NCBI GenBank assembly: GCA_018894105.1
Contig: CM032119.1
Coordinates: 14,773,246 to 14,837,245 of the forward strand
Source of the DNA: Jacaranda mimosifolia
Lineage: Eukaryota > Streptophyta > Magnoliopsida > Lamiales > Bignoniaceae
Length of the DNA: 64,000 nt
Direction of reading: 5' to 3'
In this document: positions 21,209-33,834 of the stretch, in pieces
Numbering within the stretch: position 1 is the stretch's first letter
Layout: each line of letters begins with the position of its first letter
The notes under the pieces: generated by a model
Databases searched by the model: none
The model's input: only the letters and a program-made list of their open reading frames with translations
Told to the model about the DNA's origin: nothing
Program-made: the position numbers and the translations under genes

Positions 21209-24200
21209 TCTACTAAAAGAAAGTAACCTTTTGCTACGCCTAAAAGGTCGTTTCAAAAGATGTTTTATTGCCACAAAAATGAGCTTGTGGCAAAAGGATT
21301 ACTAAAACTATGCCATACAGGTTTTTCACTATGCCCAAATAGCGTAACTAAAAAAAAACCTTTTTTGCTACCGCCTAAAATTCATAGTAAATTTTTTATT
21401 TCATGCAGCAAAAAGTTTAGTCCCAAAAAAATTGGCTCCAAAAGTTGGAGCCAAAATGTTTACTTATTCACATTCTTTTTAAAGTTCGAGTAAAAAATCT
21501 TTCTTCTTCTTTATTTCCCAAATTTTTTTTCCTTAATTAAAGAAAATTTATATTATTTTTTTCTTTTTCTTCCCTTTACTTTTTTCCTCCTTTTTTCTCT
21601 TTCTTTTCCCTCTCATTTTTCTCTCTTCTGTTCTCATCTCTCGCCAGACATTTCTCTCCCGCTCTTCCACACTGTTTGTAACTCAAACACGCCACCACCA
21701 CCCACCCTCTCACACTACGTGCCACCGTCAATCATACTCACGAACCCATTAACACCACTACTTTAATACATGCACCCATCAAGAGGCACATCCATGTATA
21801 TCGACGATCAATACAAAAATAGCGCCAGATGATATTTTTCTTGTAAAATTTGTTATTTTTCCTTAATTTTCTGATCTAAAGCATGGGTCTAAAATAATAT
21901 TATTTATTTGCAGGTGATAAACAAGTTTCAGTTTTGAATTTCTAAAACTTGCTGCCACGATCACCACAATCCTGATTCCTGGTGAGTTATTTGTCTTCTT
22001 ATTAGAAATATGATGTAATCTTCTATATTTCTGTCAAGGCATTGAGTATTTTGAAATTGGAAAATTCAGGGAATATAGACACTATTAAATACTGAAGGAA
22101 GCTAAAATAATTTTTTTATTGCAACTAAGATCTTTTTATGCATCTAAAATAAGAAAAAGAGAAGTATGGCTTATTGTATTGTTTTGCCTCTTTGAGTGCA
22201 GGGGGTCTTTTTACTTTATTCAAGTTTGCACAGATGTATACCTTTTTCTTATTTCTCTACAACAAGTAGTCCGAAATTGACCCCCTGCTCTTGGGGTTGT
22301 AGGATATAAAGATGAATAAATTGATATTAAGATAGAACAAAATAGCAGTAGGTTGATGGATGATCTGCTTCAAAATTTGGATGACCAAAACCTAAAATCG
22401 TGCCTTGAAACAATGCCTAATTTTGAATGCTAAAATGGTTGCAGCAATTTCTGTCTAAAAACATAGAAAAATTGGAGGCTTTGGTGGAGCAAATTTTAAG
22501 CAAAATCTGTCCCTAAACATAAGGCTGTATAGTAGGATAATCAAGGAAAAAACAGTCCTGTGTAGCAGCTTGAAGGATCAACCAAAATTTGTCTAAGAAG
22601 TTACTTGATTCTGGCACCTGTGAACTTGAGATCTGAGCATGACCGAGCATAATCCGTTCCTCATGAAGAAGAAAAACTACTCTAGTAGCAGGTGGTTGAA
22701 AAGTGGCGATTTATTCTTATTACTTATATACTATTTTTAGGATGTCCATGAGGACTGCAATGGCTATTGTCATCTAAATGAGTACAATAATACTAAAAGC
22801 AAGAAAAAGACTTATTGGATTAGAGATGGAAAATAGGTAGGTAAACTAAGTAGCTAACTTAACAGAGAACACTAGCATCCAAATGAAACTCTTTTGCACT
22901 AAAATTTATGTAGCTACGTAGTACTAGGCTATTAGCTAAGCCATATATTCCCTTCACACTCCTAAGCCAAACAACTATCTACAAATTGATTACTAGCTCA
23001 ACACAAAAGACTATTGATTGCTTTATTTACTCAACTACCTAAACATATATAAACCTCAAAGGAACAGCTTCTGTGCATGTAAATGTTGCTCTTTTGAGAT
23101 TAATTTTGGTGAGCCTATTTGTATATTACATGAAAAAGAAAAATATCTTAATTAAATTTAGTAGTGTATTCAATATGACATTGTAATGTTGTTAAGATTT
23201 ATGTGAAGAAACTACTGTCTTAGAGGGCAACCACCAATTTTAACCATTTTTAGTTCTTCAGTTGCTTTCTGTTTCTTCAAACTTTCTTTTTGGTCCTCAA
23301 AGAAACACTCAGTTGCTTTTTGTTTCTTCAGCAGAGAAGTGAAGACCTCAAAGTTATTGCACTTAGAATGTGTGTACAGGAAGTCCAACGACTAACTGAT
23401 GCTGCAGTAGCTATGAGATCCAAATGATTAAGTTCACCAAGACCAATTGTGTGTTTACTCTTACTCCACAAGTTTGTTGACTTGGAATAAACACTTGGTG
23501 TCCATCCTCCATTGCGAACTTCTGACTTCTGCTGCTCCATTTAATCTAACTTAGGATTGGTAGGTTGTGCATTGTCTGATGATAAATTAGCTTTCTTGTA
23601 CTTGAATCTGCAAGCACAAATGTCCCACTGTTTAAGACATGCATGCATATGCACATCTGAATTGTTTCAAATGGAGCAGTATATCACAACTTGGCCTGTT
23701 TTAGTTAAAATCCCATTGATTCTTCTTGGACATTATCACAACAATCATTAAAGTATCCATTCAAAGTAGAGATATATTGATGTATGTATATGAGTATTTA
23801 TATATGTACCTTCTATTGCTTCTGTATCAGATTATGCATTCAAAGTAGGCCTTCATCCAGGTTTGATTGTTTGACTTCATTAAATATTTGAATTTTATTT
23901 GCAGCCTCGTATATACATAATTTGTGTTTTTTTTTTGGGAAATTTGACCTTAAATATTAATTTATTATTTTTCTCCTTGTACCTAAAGATAATTTAATTT
24001 GCTTTATTTTCCCTCTATAGGCTTCTGAAATAGAAAGTGCAGGAGATATTGTACAAAATAATTGGAGGGGCCTTTGAGAAACAAAAAATTTAGGGAAGCA
24101 ACAGGTAAACAAAAATATTTTTGATATGTATATAAAAATAGCTTAAGCAAGCACTTGCATGCTTTTTCAGTGTATATGTATCAAATTACCTTTTAGACCT

Positions 24201-25450
24201 TTATATGCTCATGTAAGTACATTTTTGGAGATAAGGTGGGTTGAAATACTTTGTATTTCATGACAAAAAATTGCACATTTTCCCATAGATTAGTGATAAG
24301 TTTATATATTTCTTGATAATGTCTATTTATGAACATGCTAGGGACTTCAGTACTAGGGAAAGGTTATGGACTTATACTAATGTAACTATGGGACATGTTT
24401 GCATATTTCTTGATTATACATATCTTGATGAAATTAAGTGAGATAAAAAAGTAATAATAATTATATACTAATTGCATAAGGAATAAAAAATGATCTTCAA
24501 CTTTCTCAACAAAAGTTAAAATATCATATAACATTAAAAATTGCTAGAATTAATTAGGCATAAAGTTGAACTAATATCACTTCCCAAACTCCTCCTTTTT
24601 TCACCTCATGAGCACAGAACAGATGAACAAAGAAGTTTAGGAGAAATTCAATGTAAGTTTAGGAGAAATTATGATTTCATATATTCACATACTTTATTTG
24701 GTATTCTTGCAGGTCATGGGGATGTAAATAGGAGATATGCACATGGAGATACTTTGGCAAGTAGGATAGCTAGCTAGTTTTTTGTCAATAAAAATGTATT
24801 TTCTCTAAGCTTTTTGTTGATAATGACATATAATCCTCTAGCTTTCAAACATGATTTTAGTATTTATCAACTAACTAACTTGCACAATTTAATGCTTTGC
24901 TTATGTATTATGTATTATACTAATAGGACTTGTTATGATGATATACTATTTGTGTTTCAATGAAAAATTTATTATGGTTATAATTTTCATTTTTTCATTA
25001 GGTGATCATGGATATATTGAACTTTTGGTACTCTTATTATACAATGATGTACAATTTTTTAAATCTAGGAATAGAATTAAAAAGATTCTTAAAAAGTTTT
25101 TGCTATGCGAAATGAACCATAGTAAATGTAGTTTGAACTATTTTTTGATTTATTTGTTACGGATTTTAGTTGTAACAAAATTATTTTTTGCTATGATCAT
25201 CAATCTGTAGCAAAAAAAGTAGGTTTTTTTAACATTTATTTGCTACAAATGCTGGACTGTAACAAAAGCTACAAATGTTGTAGCAAAAAACATTTGCTAC
25301 GGGCTATTCCCGTAGCAAAGTATTAGTTAGGGCTGTATTATTTATAGCATCAAATCCGCAGCAAATTCGTAACACAAGACTTTTTGCTATAGACTTTGAC
25401 CTTTAGCTACATGTTTTGACACGTAGTAAAAGGTGTTTTTGGTTGTAGTG
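21209..25450. mobile_element. Non-autonomous CACTA (En/Spm) element, 4242 bp
   Basis: The right end is GGTTGTAGTG, the complement of CACTACAACC. The left end, TCTACTAAAAGAAAG, is a mutated version. Both termini continue with ACCTTTTGCTACG-type sequence in inverted orientation. Subterminal TTTTGCTAC and GTAGCAAA motifs are dense at 21220-21390 and 25090-25440. The 3-bp duplication GGA is typical of CACTA elements. No transposase-like reading frame was found inside. A CT-rich, leader-like region (about 21540-21780) suggests an internal transcription unit without a recognisable product. Confidence 0.87.
25293..25319. repeat. Perfect 11-bp inverted repeat in the CACTA subterminal region
   Basis: TTTGCTACGGG is followed by five bases and then CCCGTAGCAAA, a perfect hairpin. 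It combines two head-to-head copies of the subterminal motif that in this superfamily binds transposition proteins. Confidence 0.85.
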
Positions 25451-26135
25451 GGACAAACGAAGTGATCCGCTAGTCCTTTAGATTTGATCTATATGGATGT
25501 TTATGGTCTACTAGGAGTTAGTGCAAGAGGAGGCTATTCTTACTTCATTACCTTTTCCAATTATCACACTCACTTTGGACATGTGTATCTTATGAAGTAC
25601 AAGTTTGAAGCCTTTGAAAAGTTCAAAGAGTATAAGAATGAAATAGAAAAACAATTAGGACTTAGTATTAAAGCTCTTCGATCGGATCGAGCAGGTGAAT
25701 ACTTAAGTACCAAGTTCTTAGATTATCTAAAAGAGAATGAGATTATCTCACAATGGACTTCACCCATCACACCCTAACATAATGGAGTAGTTGAGAGGAG
25801 AAACCATACATTGTTAGACACGGTATGGTCCATGATGAGCTTCACTGATGTCCATATATCCTTTTGGGGATAGGCCTAAAGATGCGGTGAGGCTACTAAA
25901 TGTAGTATCCTCAAAATCAGTACCAAAGATACTGCATAAGATGTGGTATGACAAAGAATCTCCTTACTACTATTTAAGAGTTTGTGGGTCTCGCGGCCCA
26001 CCTATGCCAAGAGACTAGTGGGAGACAAGTTGGATGTGAGATCCACATTGTGAAAATTTGTGGGATACTTAAAAGAGTTTTTGGATTATTACTTCTATAA
26101 TCCATCGGAACAAAAGGTGTTTGTTTTGAGGAATG
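25451..26135 (+). pseudogene. Copia integrase core, continuing 20930-21208
   Basis: After the CACTA element the frame resumes with GQTK and then PLDLIYMDVYG and RGGYSYFITF. GLSIKALRSDRAGEYLSTKF follows, the D-(35)E catalytic part of rve-type integrase. SQWTSPITP ends it at a stop where the family has ...TPQHNGVAERRN, and the reading goes on with GVVERRNHTL. It is broken further by frameshifts to about 26130. Confidence 0.9.
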
Positions 26136-27136
26136 CCATCATTTGGTTTGATATTCGGTTAATGTTTTTAAAAAAATTCGGTATTCGGTTCGATTTTGGT
26201 TTTTTGTGCCGGTTTACCGAACTGAACTGAATTATCAAAATTTTAAAATATATGTAATTTTTATACTATATATAAAGAACCAACACCTTAGTAGTACATT
26301 TTTAAATAAATTGACAAAGATAATCCAAGTTTATAAAATAATGACAAGGTAAATTTTCTTTTCTCCTTCTCTTTATAATTTATTTTTACATTCAAATTAC
26401 TTATTTTCTTTCTTTTTTCCTTCAATTATCTTACTCTATCTTAACTTTTTATTTTGATTGATCCTAAAAGTTCAAGTAACTACATCGAATAATTAAAAAA
26501 AAAATTATATTTACTTCACACTATAAAAATATTAGCACACACATTGAGTGTGTCAATATTACTATTTTTTTTTATATTTACTTACTTAACCAAATATCCA
26601 AACCCAATAGCCAACAACACACTTTATTTATTTATTTATTTTGGTCAAACTAAACATAACACACATGCTTTTTTCAAAGTTAGATTCATCATTCAAGGCC
26701 AAGGGCTTTTTCTCCCCAATTTGCAATTTCCCCCAAATCAAGGGCTTCTACTTCTTTTCTTTGTTATTTAATCTTCACCAATCACCAATTAGGGAATGTA
26801 TTATTTTTTTTTTTTGGCTTTTGCATTTGAAATATAAGTATGAGTTTGTTATTTTGTTGTGTTATAGCTACTAATTAGTAACTTACAAATTTGTTTGTGG
26901 TATTAAACTATTTCTTAAGGTCATACAATTTTTCTCTTTCTTTTTTTTTTTTTTTGGCTTAAAAATTAGAAAATTTGGTAGTTTGATTTTTTATCAAAGC
27001 AAACCGAAAAAAATTGGTTTTTATTTAACCGAACCAAACAGTTTAGTTCGGTATTCGGTATGCTAGTTTGGCGTATCGAAATTTTGATTAAACAATTTTT
27101 CGATTCGGTTCAATTATTACCAAATGAACACCCCTA
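26136..27136. mobile_element. hAT-like non-autonomous element (about 1 kb) between integrase and RT
   Basis: The left side CATCATTTGGTTTGATATTC and the complement of the right side, CATTTGGTAATAATTGAACC, are inverted copies. GGTATTCGGTTCG-type motifs occur near both ends (about 26155-26225 and 27000-27070). The right terminus CACCCCTA is hAT-like. The left terminus is altered and no 8-bp duplication is visible. Part of the copia spacer between integrase and RT is missing here. There is no coding region inside. Confidence 0.55.
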
Positions 27137-28570
27137 GTTGCAAGTGGATTTATCAGCAGAAACTTGGAGTTGATGGAAAGGTTACTACCTTTAAGGCTAG
27201 ACTAGTGGCAAAAGGTTACACTCAAAAACTTGGCATAAACTTTGATGTAACCTTTTAACCAGTTACTATGCCTAAGTCCATAAGGAATATGCTTGCCATA
27301 GCCACTTATTATGACTATGAAATTTGGGAAATGGATGTAAAGGCCGTCTTTCTCAATGGTAACATAGATAAGGAAATTTACATGGAGCTACCACAAAGGT
27401 TTACATCCAAAAAGAGTGAGTAAAAGGTTTGCAAAGTCTAAAGGTCCATTTATTGACCAAAGCAAGCATCCCAAAGTTGGGCATACGTTTTGATGAGATA
27501 GTCAAATCGTTTGGCTTCATCAAAAATTTGTATGAAATGTCTGTGTATAAAAAGGCTAGTGGAAGTTCGATACAGTTTCTTATGATTTATATTGATGACA
27601 TCTTTCTCATTAGGAATGTGAAAGAGACGTTAGAGTATACTAAAACATAGTTATCTTCACAATTCTTTATGAAGGATTTGGGAGAAGCATCATTTGTATT
27701 AGAAATACGGATCTATAGAGATAGATCAAATAGGATATTGGGGCTTTGCTAATCAACGTACGTTGACAAGATACTAAAGAGGTTTAGTATGGAGGAATCC
27801 AAGAGAGAATACCTCTCAATGGGACCTCGCATATCATCTCTCCAAATCTATGGCCCCTAAGACCGAGGAGGAGAGGAAAAAAATGTCTCACATATGTTAT
27901 GCATCCACAATTAGAAGCATAATATATGCCGTTCAATATACGAGACCAGATGTAGCTCACTCTCTAAGCGTTATGAGCCGCTATCAATCCAATCCCAGTG
28001 AGAGCCTCTAGAATGCCATGAAAACAATACTTAAGTACTTAAGAAAAACTAAGGGTTTCTAGTATATAGTAATGGATAATTGAAACTTGAGGAGTTTTTG
28101 GATTCTAGTTTTCAATCTGATGAAGATGACCTCAAATCTACTCTTGAATTAATATTTTACCTCAATGGCGACGCAGTAAGTTAAAGGAGTTCCAAATAAG
28201 ACACCATGATCGGTTCTACCATTGAGGCAGAATATATTGCGGCTTTGGACGCTGCAAAGAAAGGTGTTTGGATGAAAAAGTTCAGCCAAGGTTGGATGTA
28301 CTGCCTAGAATTGCAAAAAGAGCCGGTCGTTGTCTTTTGTGATGACAATAGAGCTATTGCTCAAGTAATGGAACCAAGATCTCACCTGTGATCCAAACAT
28401 AAATAAATGCGTTATCATTTGATCCGCGAGATCATTGATAGAGGTAACATTCTATTAGCTCTTGAAAAAAAAAAATAGCAAATCCACTGTCTAAAGCCCT
28501 AAAAGCAAAAGGTTTTTAAAGGCATCTTGAGAAGATGGGCTTAAAGGCTACAAGGAATTGACTTTTGGGC
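27137..28570 (+). pseudogene. Copia reverse transcriptase and RNase H, decayed
   Basis: RVT_2 starts CKWIYQQKLGVDGKVTTFKA, then ARLVAKGYTQ and WEMDVKAVFLNGNIDKEIYM. The catalytic box appears as FLMIYIDDIF (about 27570-27612). RNase H shows IEAEYIAALDAAKKGVWM (about 28215). At least four stops or frameshifts separate the parts. It converts element RNA to DNA in active relatives; this copy is dead. Confidence 0.9.
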
Positions 28571-28580
28571 AAGTGGGAGA
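28571..28580 (+). other. Polypurine tract of the copia element
   Basis: AAGTGGGAGA directly precedes the 3' LTR, the position and sequence usual in plant copia elements for plus-strand priming. Confidence 0.85.
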
Positions 28581-28581
28581 T

Positions 28582-30750
28582 TGTTGAAATAGTACCTCGT
28601 AAGCCAATTAGATTGGCACGTAGAACTACTCCATGTAACAATTTTGATTGAATGATATTCAATAAAATGGTAATTTTCATCTTATGCATTTGTGATTTTC
28701 TTTACATGCAACTGGTTGAAGTCCTTAAATCATACAAGACTACAGGACTAGGTCACGCATATGATGGTGATCATGAAGGAAGTCTCAATGGTCATGATTT
28801 AAATATTTCAAATTATAGAGTCTTATGAGACATGACATCTAAGATTAGGATAGACTTGCACTAACGATGCATATTCCAAGGAGTTGGATATTGCCTCGTT
28901 TCATGGGCAATATATGCTAGATATGGATGCATGTTAGTGGGTGCTTGTTACAGAACAAGTTCACAAAAGGCTCGCCTAGAGAATCTACAAGGTACCCGAA
29001 GTGGTACGTCGGTAGTGGAAAATTCTCTAGCTTACGATAATGCATATAATTAATCCTTTAACTTGAGGTTCCACAGTAACCTTGTATTTGAGTTCTTGTG
29101 CTTTGATTTTTCTCTGACCACGTAGTAGGTCGCCCGGGGTTTAGGTTGGGCACAAGCTACCTAAGTATGGATGTTGATGAGTTCCAAGATGAGATCCATT
29201 TTGTCTGTCCATGGAGAACGGATTGATCTTCTATGTATTCTACGATGATCAATTCCAACAAATCCTTACACAAGGTAGTATGACAAATTGGAAAAGGATT
29301 TTTTGAAATTTGAGATCATAATTAGGAATCGAACATCAAGAATATAGATACATAGTTATTGAGGCTATTAGAGAATCGACAAATATTTTGCCTTAAGCTT
29401 CTTCAGGGAGATAGAAAATGTAAAGACCGTATTTGCATGGCAATCTTAAATGATAATGGTTCACCTAAGATTAATTCATTGAATTAGTTAGGTTTCGTAG
29501 GCTTGTGCTAGACATCAACTATGAAGATTAGGTACTCTTTAATTAATAGATAATAATTGAATAAGTGATTAGTTTAAAAAAGTTTAGAGTAATCGAAATA
29601 TTTGATATTTCATAAGTCACAAAGAGTAGTGAGCCCATGTCTAATTAATTGGTGAACCTAAAGGGTCACACACAAAATCCTAGATCACTCTAATTGATAG
29701 ATTGGAGAATTATCTAAAGAGTTAGATAATTAAGGTGGTCAAGTTTAGAAAAGACTAAATTGACTAATTAAGAACTAGTCATGACGGCTTGATTAATTTA
29801 AATATTTTTAAATAAATCAAAATAATTTAAGGAGTTGAATTAAACCAATTAAATTAAAGAGTTAATTTAATTGGTGCCATGTGGCAATTCAATTAGTCAA
29901 GGTCAACTTAAATAATTAAGTTGATTTTATTAACTTAAAGAGTTAATTTAATTAGTAAGAGAATCTAATTTTGGAGGAAAAATTAAAATGGAAGAGCCTA
30001 TTTTAAAATAATGAGTTGGCATTTTAATTTTGGAAATTAAATTCCAACTAAGCATGCAAGTTGGCAATGTGAGGAAAGTGTGATGGAAACTTCCAAGAGC
30101 ATCCAAATCACATTATAAATACACCAAACATTCCTCACATGTGGCCAGCCATGCTACCCTATTTTTCCTCCCAAAAGAGGTTACCTCATATGTTGAGAAA
30201 TACCTCTCCCCTAAATTCTCTCCAACCACATTTTCTCTCTTCCAACCTCCTCACACTTTCTCCCTTCTTTCTTCTTCTTCCTTATCTATCTTCTAGCAAT
30301 TGAATGAGGAATTAGAGTGATCTAGGTGTGTGCATCAACTTTCGAGGCACAACAAGTGGAGTGCTATGTGTTGGTGAACTAGTTCTTGCATTTTCCATTG
30401 TTTGACGGCAATTTTTGGGAGATTGCTTCATTGGAGGCCATAATGTTCTTGGCACATTTTTGCTGCTATTTTGCCCTCATGTTGGAGGAGTTTTATTGAG
30501 CAAAATTTGGTGTCCTTGGTGGTCTGATGTGAGGAGAAGAAGATCCAAGAAAAAGAAGTGGTAGATCCATCAAAGAAAAAGTTCTAGTGGAAGATCTCCA
30601 CCTTGATTCAAGTTTTTCTTATCAAGGTAGTTTCTCTTGATCTAAATCCTTAATTATGGTATGAAATAAGATCCTTGGTTAGTGATATTTCAAGTTTAAT
30701 TTTACTCTAATTTTGCAATTATTTTGGATCCTTGCAATATTACTTCCTTA
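28582..30750 (+). mobile_element. 3' LTR of the copia element (2.17 kb)
   Basis: It begins TGTTGAAATAGTACC and ends GCAATATTACTTCCTTA. It is collinear with 16619-18784, with scattered differences, including a deletion near 30390 where the first LTR has GGAGAAGAGTTC. CATCC follows at 30751. Confidence 0.93.
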
Positions 30751-30945
30751 CATCCAAATCCAAGTAGGCTAAATCTCACTAAGGACTTAATGAACATAAA
30801 TACTAACTTTTTCCATATAACCATTCATAAGCTCAAGCTCTGACTCTACACAAATGTGTTCTAGGAGTGGAAGCCTAATTCATTTTTTTGATTTTCGAAA
30901 AAGACCCTAATTCCATTTTCGTACAACATCATCTGTAGGAACTCC
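30751..30945 (+). mobile_element. Right remnant of the gypsy LTR split by the copia element
   Basis: It continues the match seen at 16495-16618 to the region 57130-57335: CTAAATCTCACTAAGG, ATAAATAC and GACCCTAATTCCATTTTCG, ending near ACAACATCA. The TCTGTAGGAACTCCC that follows matches the sequence after the primer site of the second gypsy element (58607), with the GGTGCCG part lost. Confidence 0.6.
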
Positions 30946-30969
30946 CTTTTAAAGCAATAAACGTTGAGA

Positions 30970-33215
30970 ATGAAAATGAGGTCTAGAGCTCAAGACTCCA
31001 GTGCTCAAGTGATACTTCGAGGCAAGAATGCAGTGAAGAACCCACTGGAAGTGCATTCCTATCTATTATAAGAGCTAGCATCTAAAGTGTATCTAGCTAA
31101 AGTGGTAGCTCAGTACACAGAAGAATAGGCCCTTAGGAGCCACACCAATCCTCTCACTGAAGTACGAAAGTCTTATCATCCTAAGAGCATATAGAATATA
31201 GGATGAATGAAGAATGGGAAATCACCTTTCATCTACCTCAACATGCGGACATGCAGTCTTCCTTCTAAGTTGACCAATTACAATGATTACCTACTGCAAT
31301 CAGAATTCCAACTTATTTAGCAGTCCCTCAACGCTCAGGAGTAGGAAGCGAATACCTTCCCTTAGTTGTTACCTTCCAAAGATGTAGCTTGTTTTGCCCA
31401 GCTATCTTAATGGAGTTGCTTCCCCAGGCATAAAGATCGCCAACCTATTGAAGTTTGATGGCATAGCAAACCTTCAAGAGCACCTTGATAACTTCCTAGT
31501 GTGAATAGAGCTCTATAACTTGTGAAAAGCTTCTTATTGTAAAGTGCTCAACACCATTCTAACCCAGTATGCTCTAACATGGTTCAATTAAGTGCCAGCA
31601 AGATCTATCAGTGGTTAGGAGCAGCTAAAGCAATATTTTCTTCACAACTTCTCCATCAAACGAAAGTACCCAAGATAGCGGCATATATATTCACCATTAG
31701 ATAGAAGGATGGAAAGTCTTTAAGGGGCTATATCAAACCAATTCTTCGAAGCGATGCATAAAATCTCACACAGTAGTTAGGAGCTCTTACGAAGCATTAT
31801 CCTATAAAACCTAAAGCATTAGAAATTTTGAGAGTCTATAGCAAAATGTTGTTTGCTACTATAGAAGAACTCCTCATTTGAGTGGAGAATCATATCCGAA
31901 TTGAAGAGGCAATCTAGATGCCAAAAAGCGTAAGTTGCAAAAGAATGAATAGTAATAAAAAAAGTCATAAGATTGTTGGCGAAATTATCCCAAATCTTTC
32001 TCTAGACACACTCTCTTAACCACATCAAGGACAACATAGTGATCTTTGCTGAATAACAAAGCCTGATCCAGCATCTCTTGAAGATGGCAAACTACCCCAA
32101 GAGGTAAAAAGTCCAAAATTAGTGTCATTTCCAATGTGATCAAGGACACACTATTGAGGATTGTTAGAATTTGAAAGATGAAATTGAAAAGCTAATCCAA
32201 CATGGATACTTAAAGGAATATGTAGCCTAGAGGCAGAATAATCTTACAATGTAATCCATACCAAGAAATAATAACACTTAACTAATAAATAGTCCAAGCC
32301 AAAAGAGAGGTATTGTCAACATAAGACTGGCAACGTGCCCATTGGTGGTGTTATTTTAATGATCTCAAGAAGATCCATTGGAAGTGATTTCACTAATATA
32401 ATGAAAGTGCTCATGAGAACAACCAGGTAGATGCAAAGCCACTTTGTGGAGCCATGTTAGGCACATATAAAGTGCGTCCTCTGCTTTCTAAGATCACCTT
32501 TGTTAAAAAAGACATATAGACCAAGTAAGGTAAGCACAATGATGCTCTGGTGATTTTAGCTTCCCTTATCAACTATTGGGCGAAGAAGATTCTAATGGAT
32601 AGCAGAAGCTTAGCGGACATCATCTTCTATGATACATTCAACAACTTGGCATTAACAATGCCTAACTGTAAAAATTCAACTCATTTGGTGGGATTCACTT
32701 ACGAGACTGTGGCAGCCCTTAGAGAGATCTCTCTTCTACTTTCCTTAAGCACTTATTCCTAAAGAGTCACAAACATGGTGAAGTTTGTGGTGGTCAAGAC
32801 CCCATCTACTTATAATAAACATACTGGGGAAACCTACCTTGAACTTTTTTGAGTGGTCGTGTCGACCGACCACATGAATTCTCTACTTCTAGTGGAATTA
32901 GAGGAGCTGTTGGTGACCTGTGCATTGCCAGATAATGCTACACCAACATAATGAAATGAGTAAAGATCTCTACTGCCAATTCAGAGAACTTCGAGGGACA
33001 TTGTGAGAGTAACTCAAAGGACAAAGGTAAATGCTTGGCTTTGGAGGTGAACAACATCACGACACCCCTATAAGAAAATGATCCTTAAATGGAAAAGTCA
33101 GAACAGTATGGGATCAAACTTGTGAAAACCCTCAAGAAGGGAGATCCTATTGCCGACAACTCAGCCTCTGCAACAGAGATGGGAGATGCCCTCCAGTCTC
33201 AATAACAGACCCTTT
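30970..33215 (+). pseudogene. Ty3-gypsy gag and protease, decayed
   Basis: The reading starts MKMRSRAQDSSAQVILRGKN. Gag retains, through frame changes, GSIKCQQ and PSNESTQDSGIYIHH-type remnants of the retrotrans_gag domain (31560-31760). Protease remnants follow at 32550-32760, with KILMDSRSLADIIFYDTFNN in the place of the ILIDNGSSADILF signature, and then VKFVVVKTPSTYN (about 32780). Many stops break the reading. No RT follows, so the element is truncated or was of a pol-less type. Confidence 0.75.
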
Positions 33216-33834
33216 GTAGCACCCTGAAGTTTTTTTTCCTAAGTTATTCCAATAGTTAGGATTTACCTTTTAGTTCCAAGTTTTTATCTCTAATTACTTC
33301 GAAAAGTTTCCAACTGCATCATGAATAAAAGACCATCCAAACTTGAGAGATGGCTTTTGTTTATTTGATTATCTTAATAAAAGATGTTTTGACATTTCTT
33401 TACCAACTAGTTTATTCTTTTTTTTACACGATTACAATTTGCAGGAACACTTCATTTGTGGTAAGAACTAAAGGACACGCATACAAAAAAAATAGACAAT
33501 AATAAAAGTATGGCCTCACATAAGAAACAAAAATGTTGGTAACCACTCCATGCAATGATTGACAAGTGCACCACATCAACAACACTGTAAGATTCGCAAG
33601 GGGCATGTAGTCAACAATATCAGCAATGAGGCACGTGAAGAATGATATTAGCACTCCTATAAGACGCCCGAGGGGGCACATGGAAAAAAACTGCTACAAG
33701 ATCCCCACGGGGGCACATTGGAAAAAGACTTTAATGTCGGATTGTTAAAAGATTTTTTGGCCTAAACTTTTAGCAAAGCTTATTACTTGGTGGTTTGGTT
33801 ATCCTTAACTACCTAACTTATTCGAATAATTGTT
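33216..33834. other. Unclassified stretch, possibly LTR-like
   Basis: TGTAGCACCCTGAAG at about 33216 resembles an LTR start, and CTGCTACA at about 33692 could be a matching end, but no duplication or homologue supports this. CGAGGGGGCACATGGAAAAA is repeated with small changes at 33669 and 33703. No gene was seen. Confidence 0.3.

Noticed and set aside
22260..24800. Short open frames within the first CACTA element
   Set aside because: None shows a transposase or other domain; all are short and AT-driven.
33216..33699. Possible solo LTR from TGTAGCACC to CTGCTACA
   Set aside because: No target duplication, no second copy and no LTR landmarks; kept only as an unclassified stretch.
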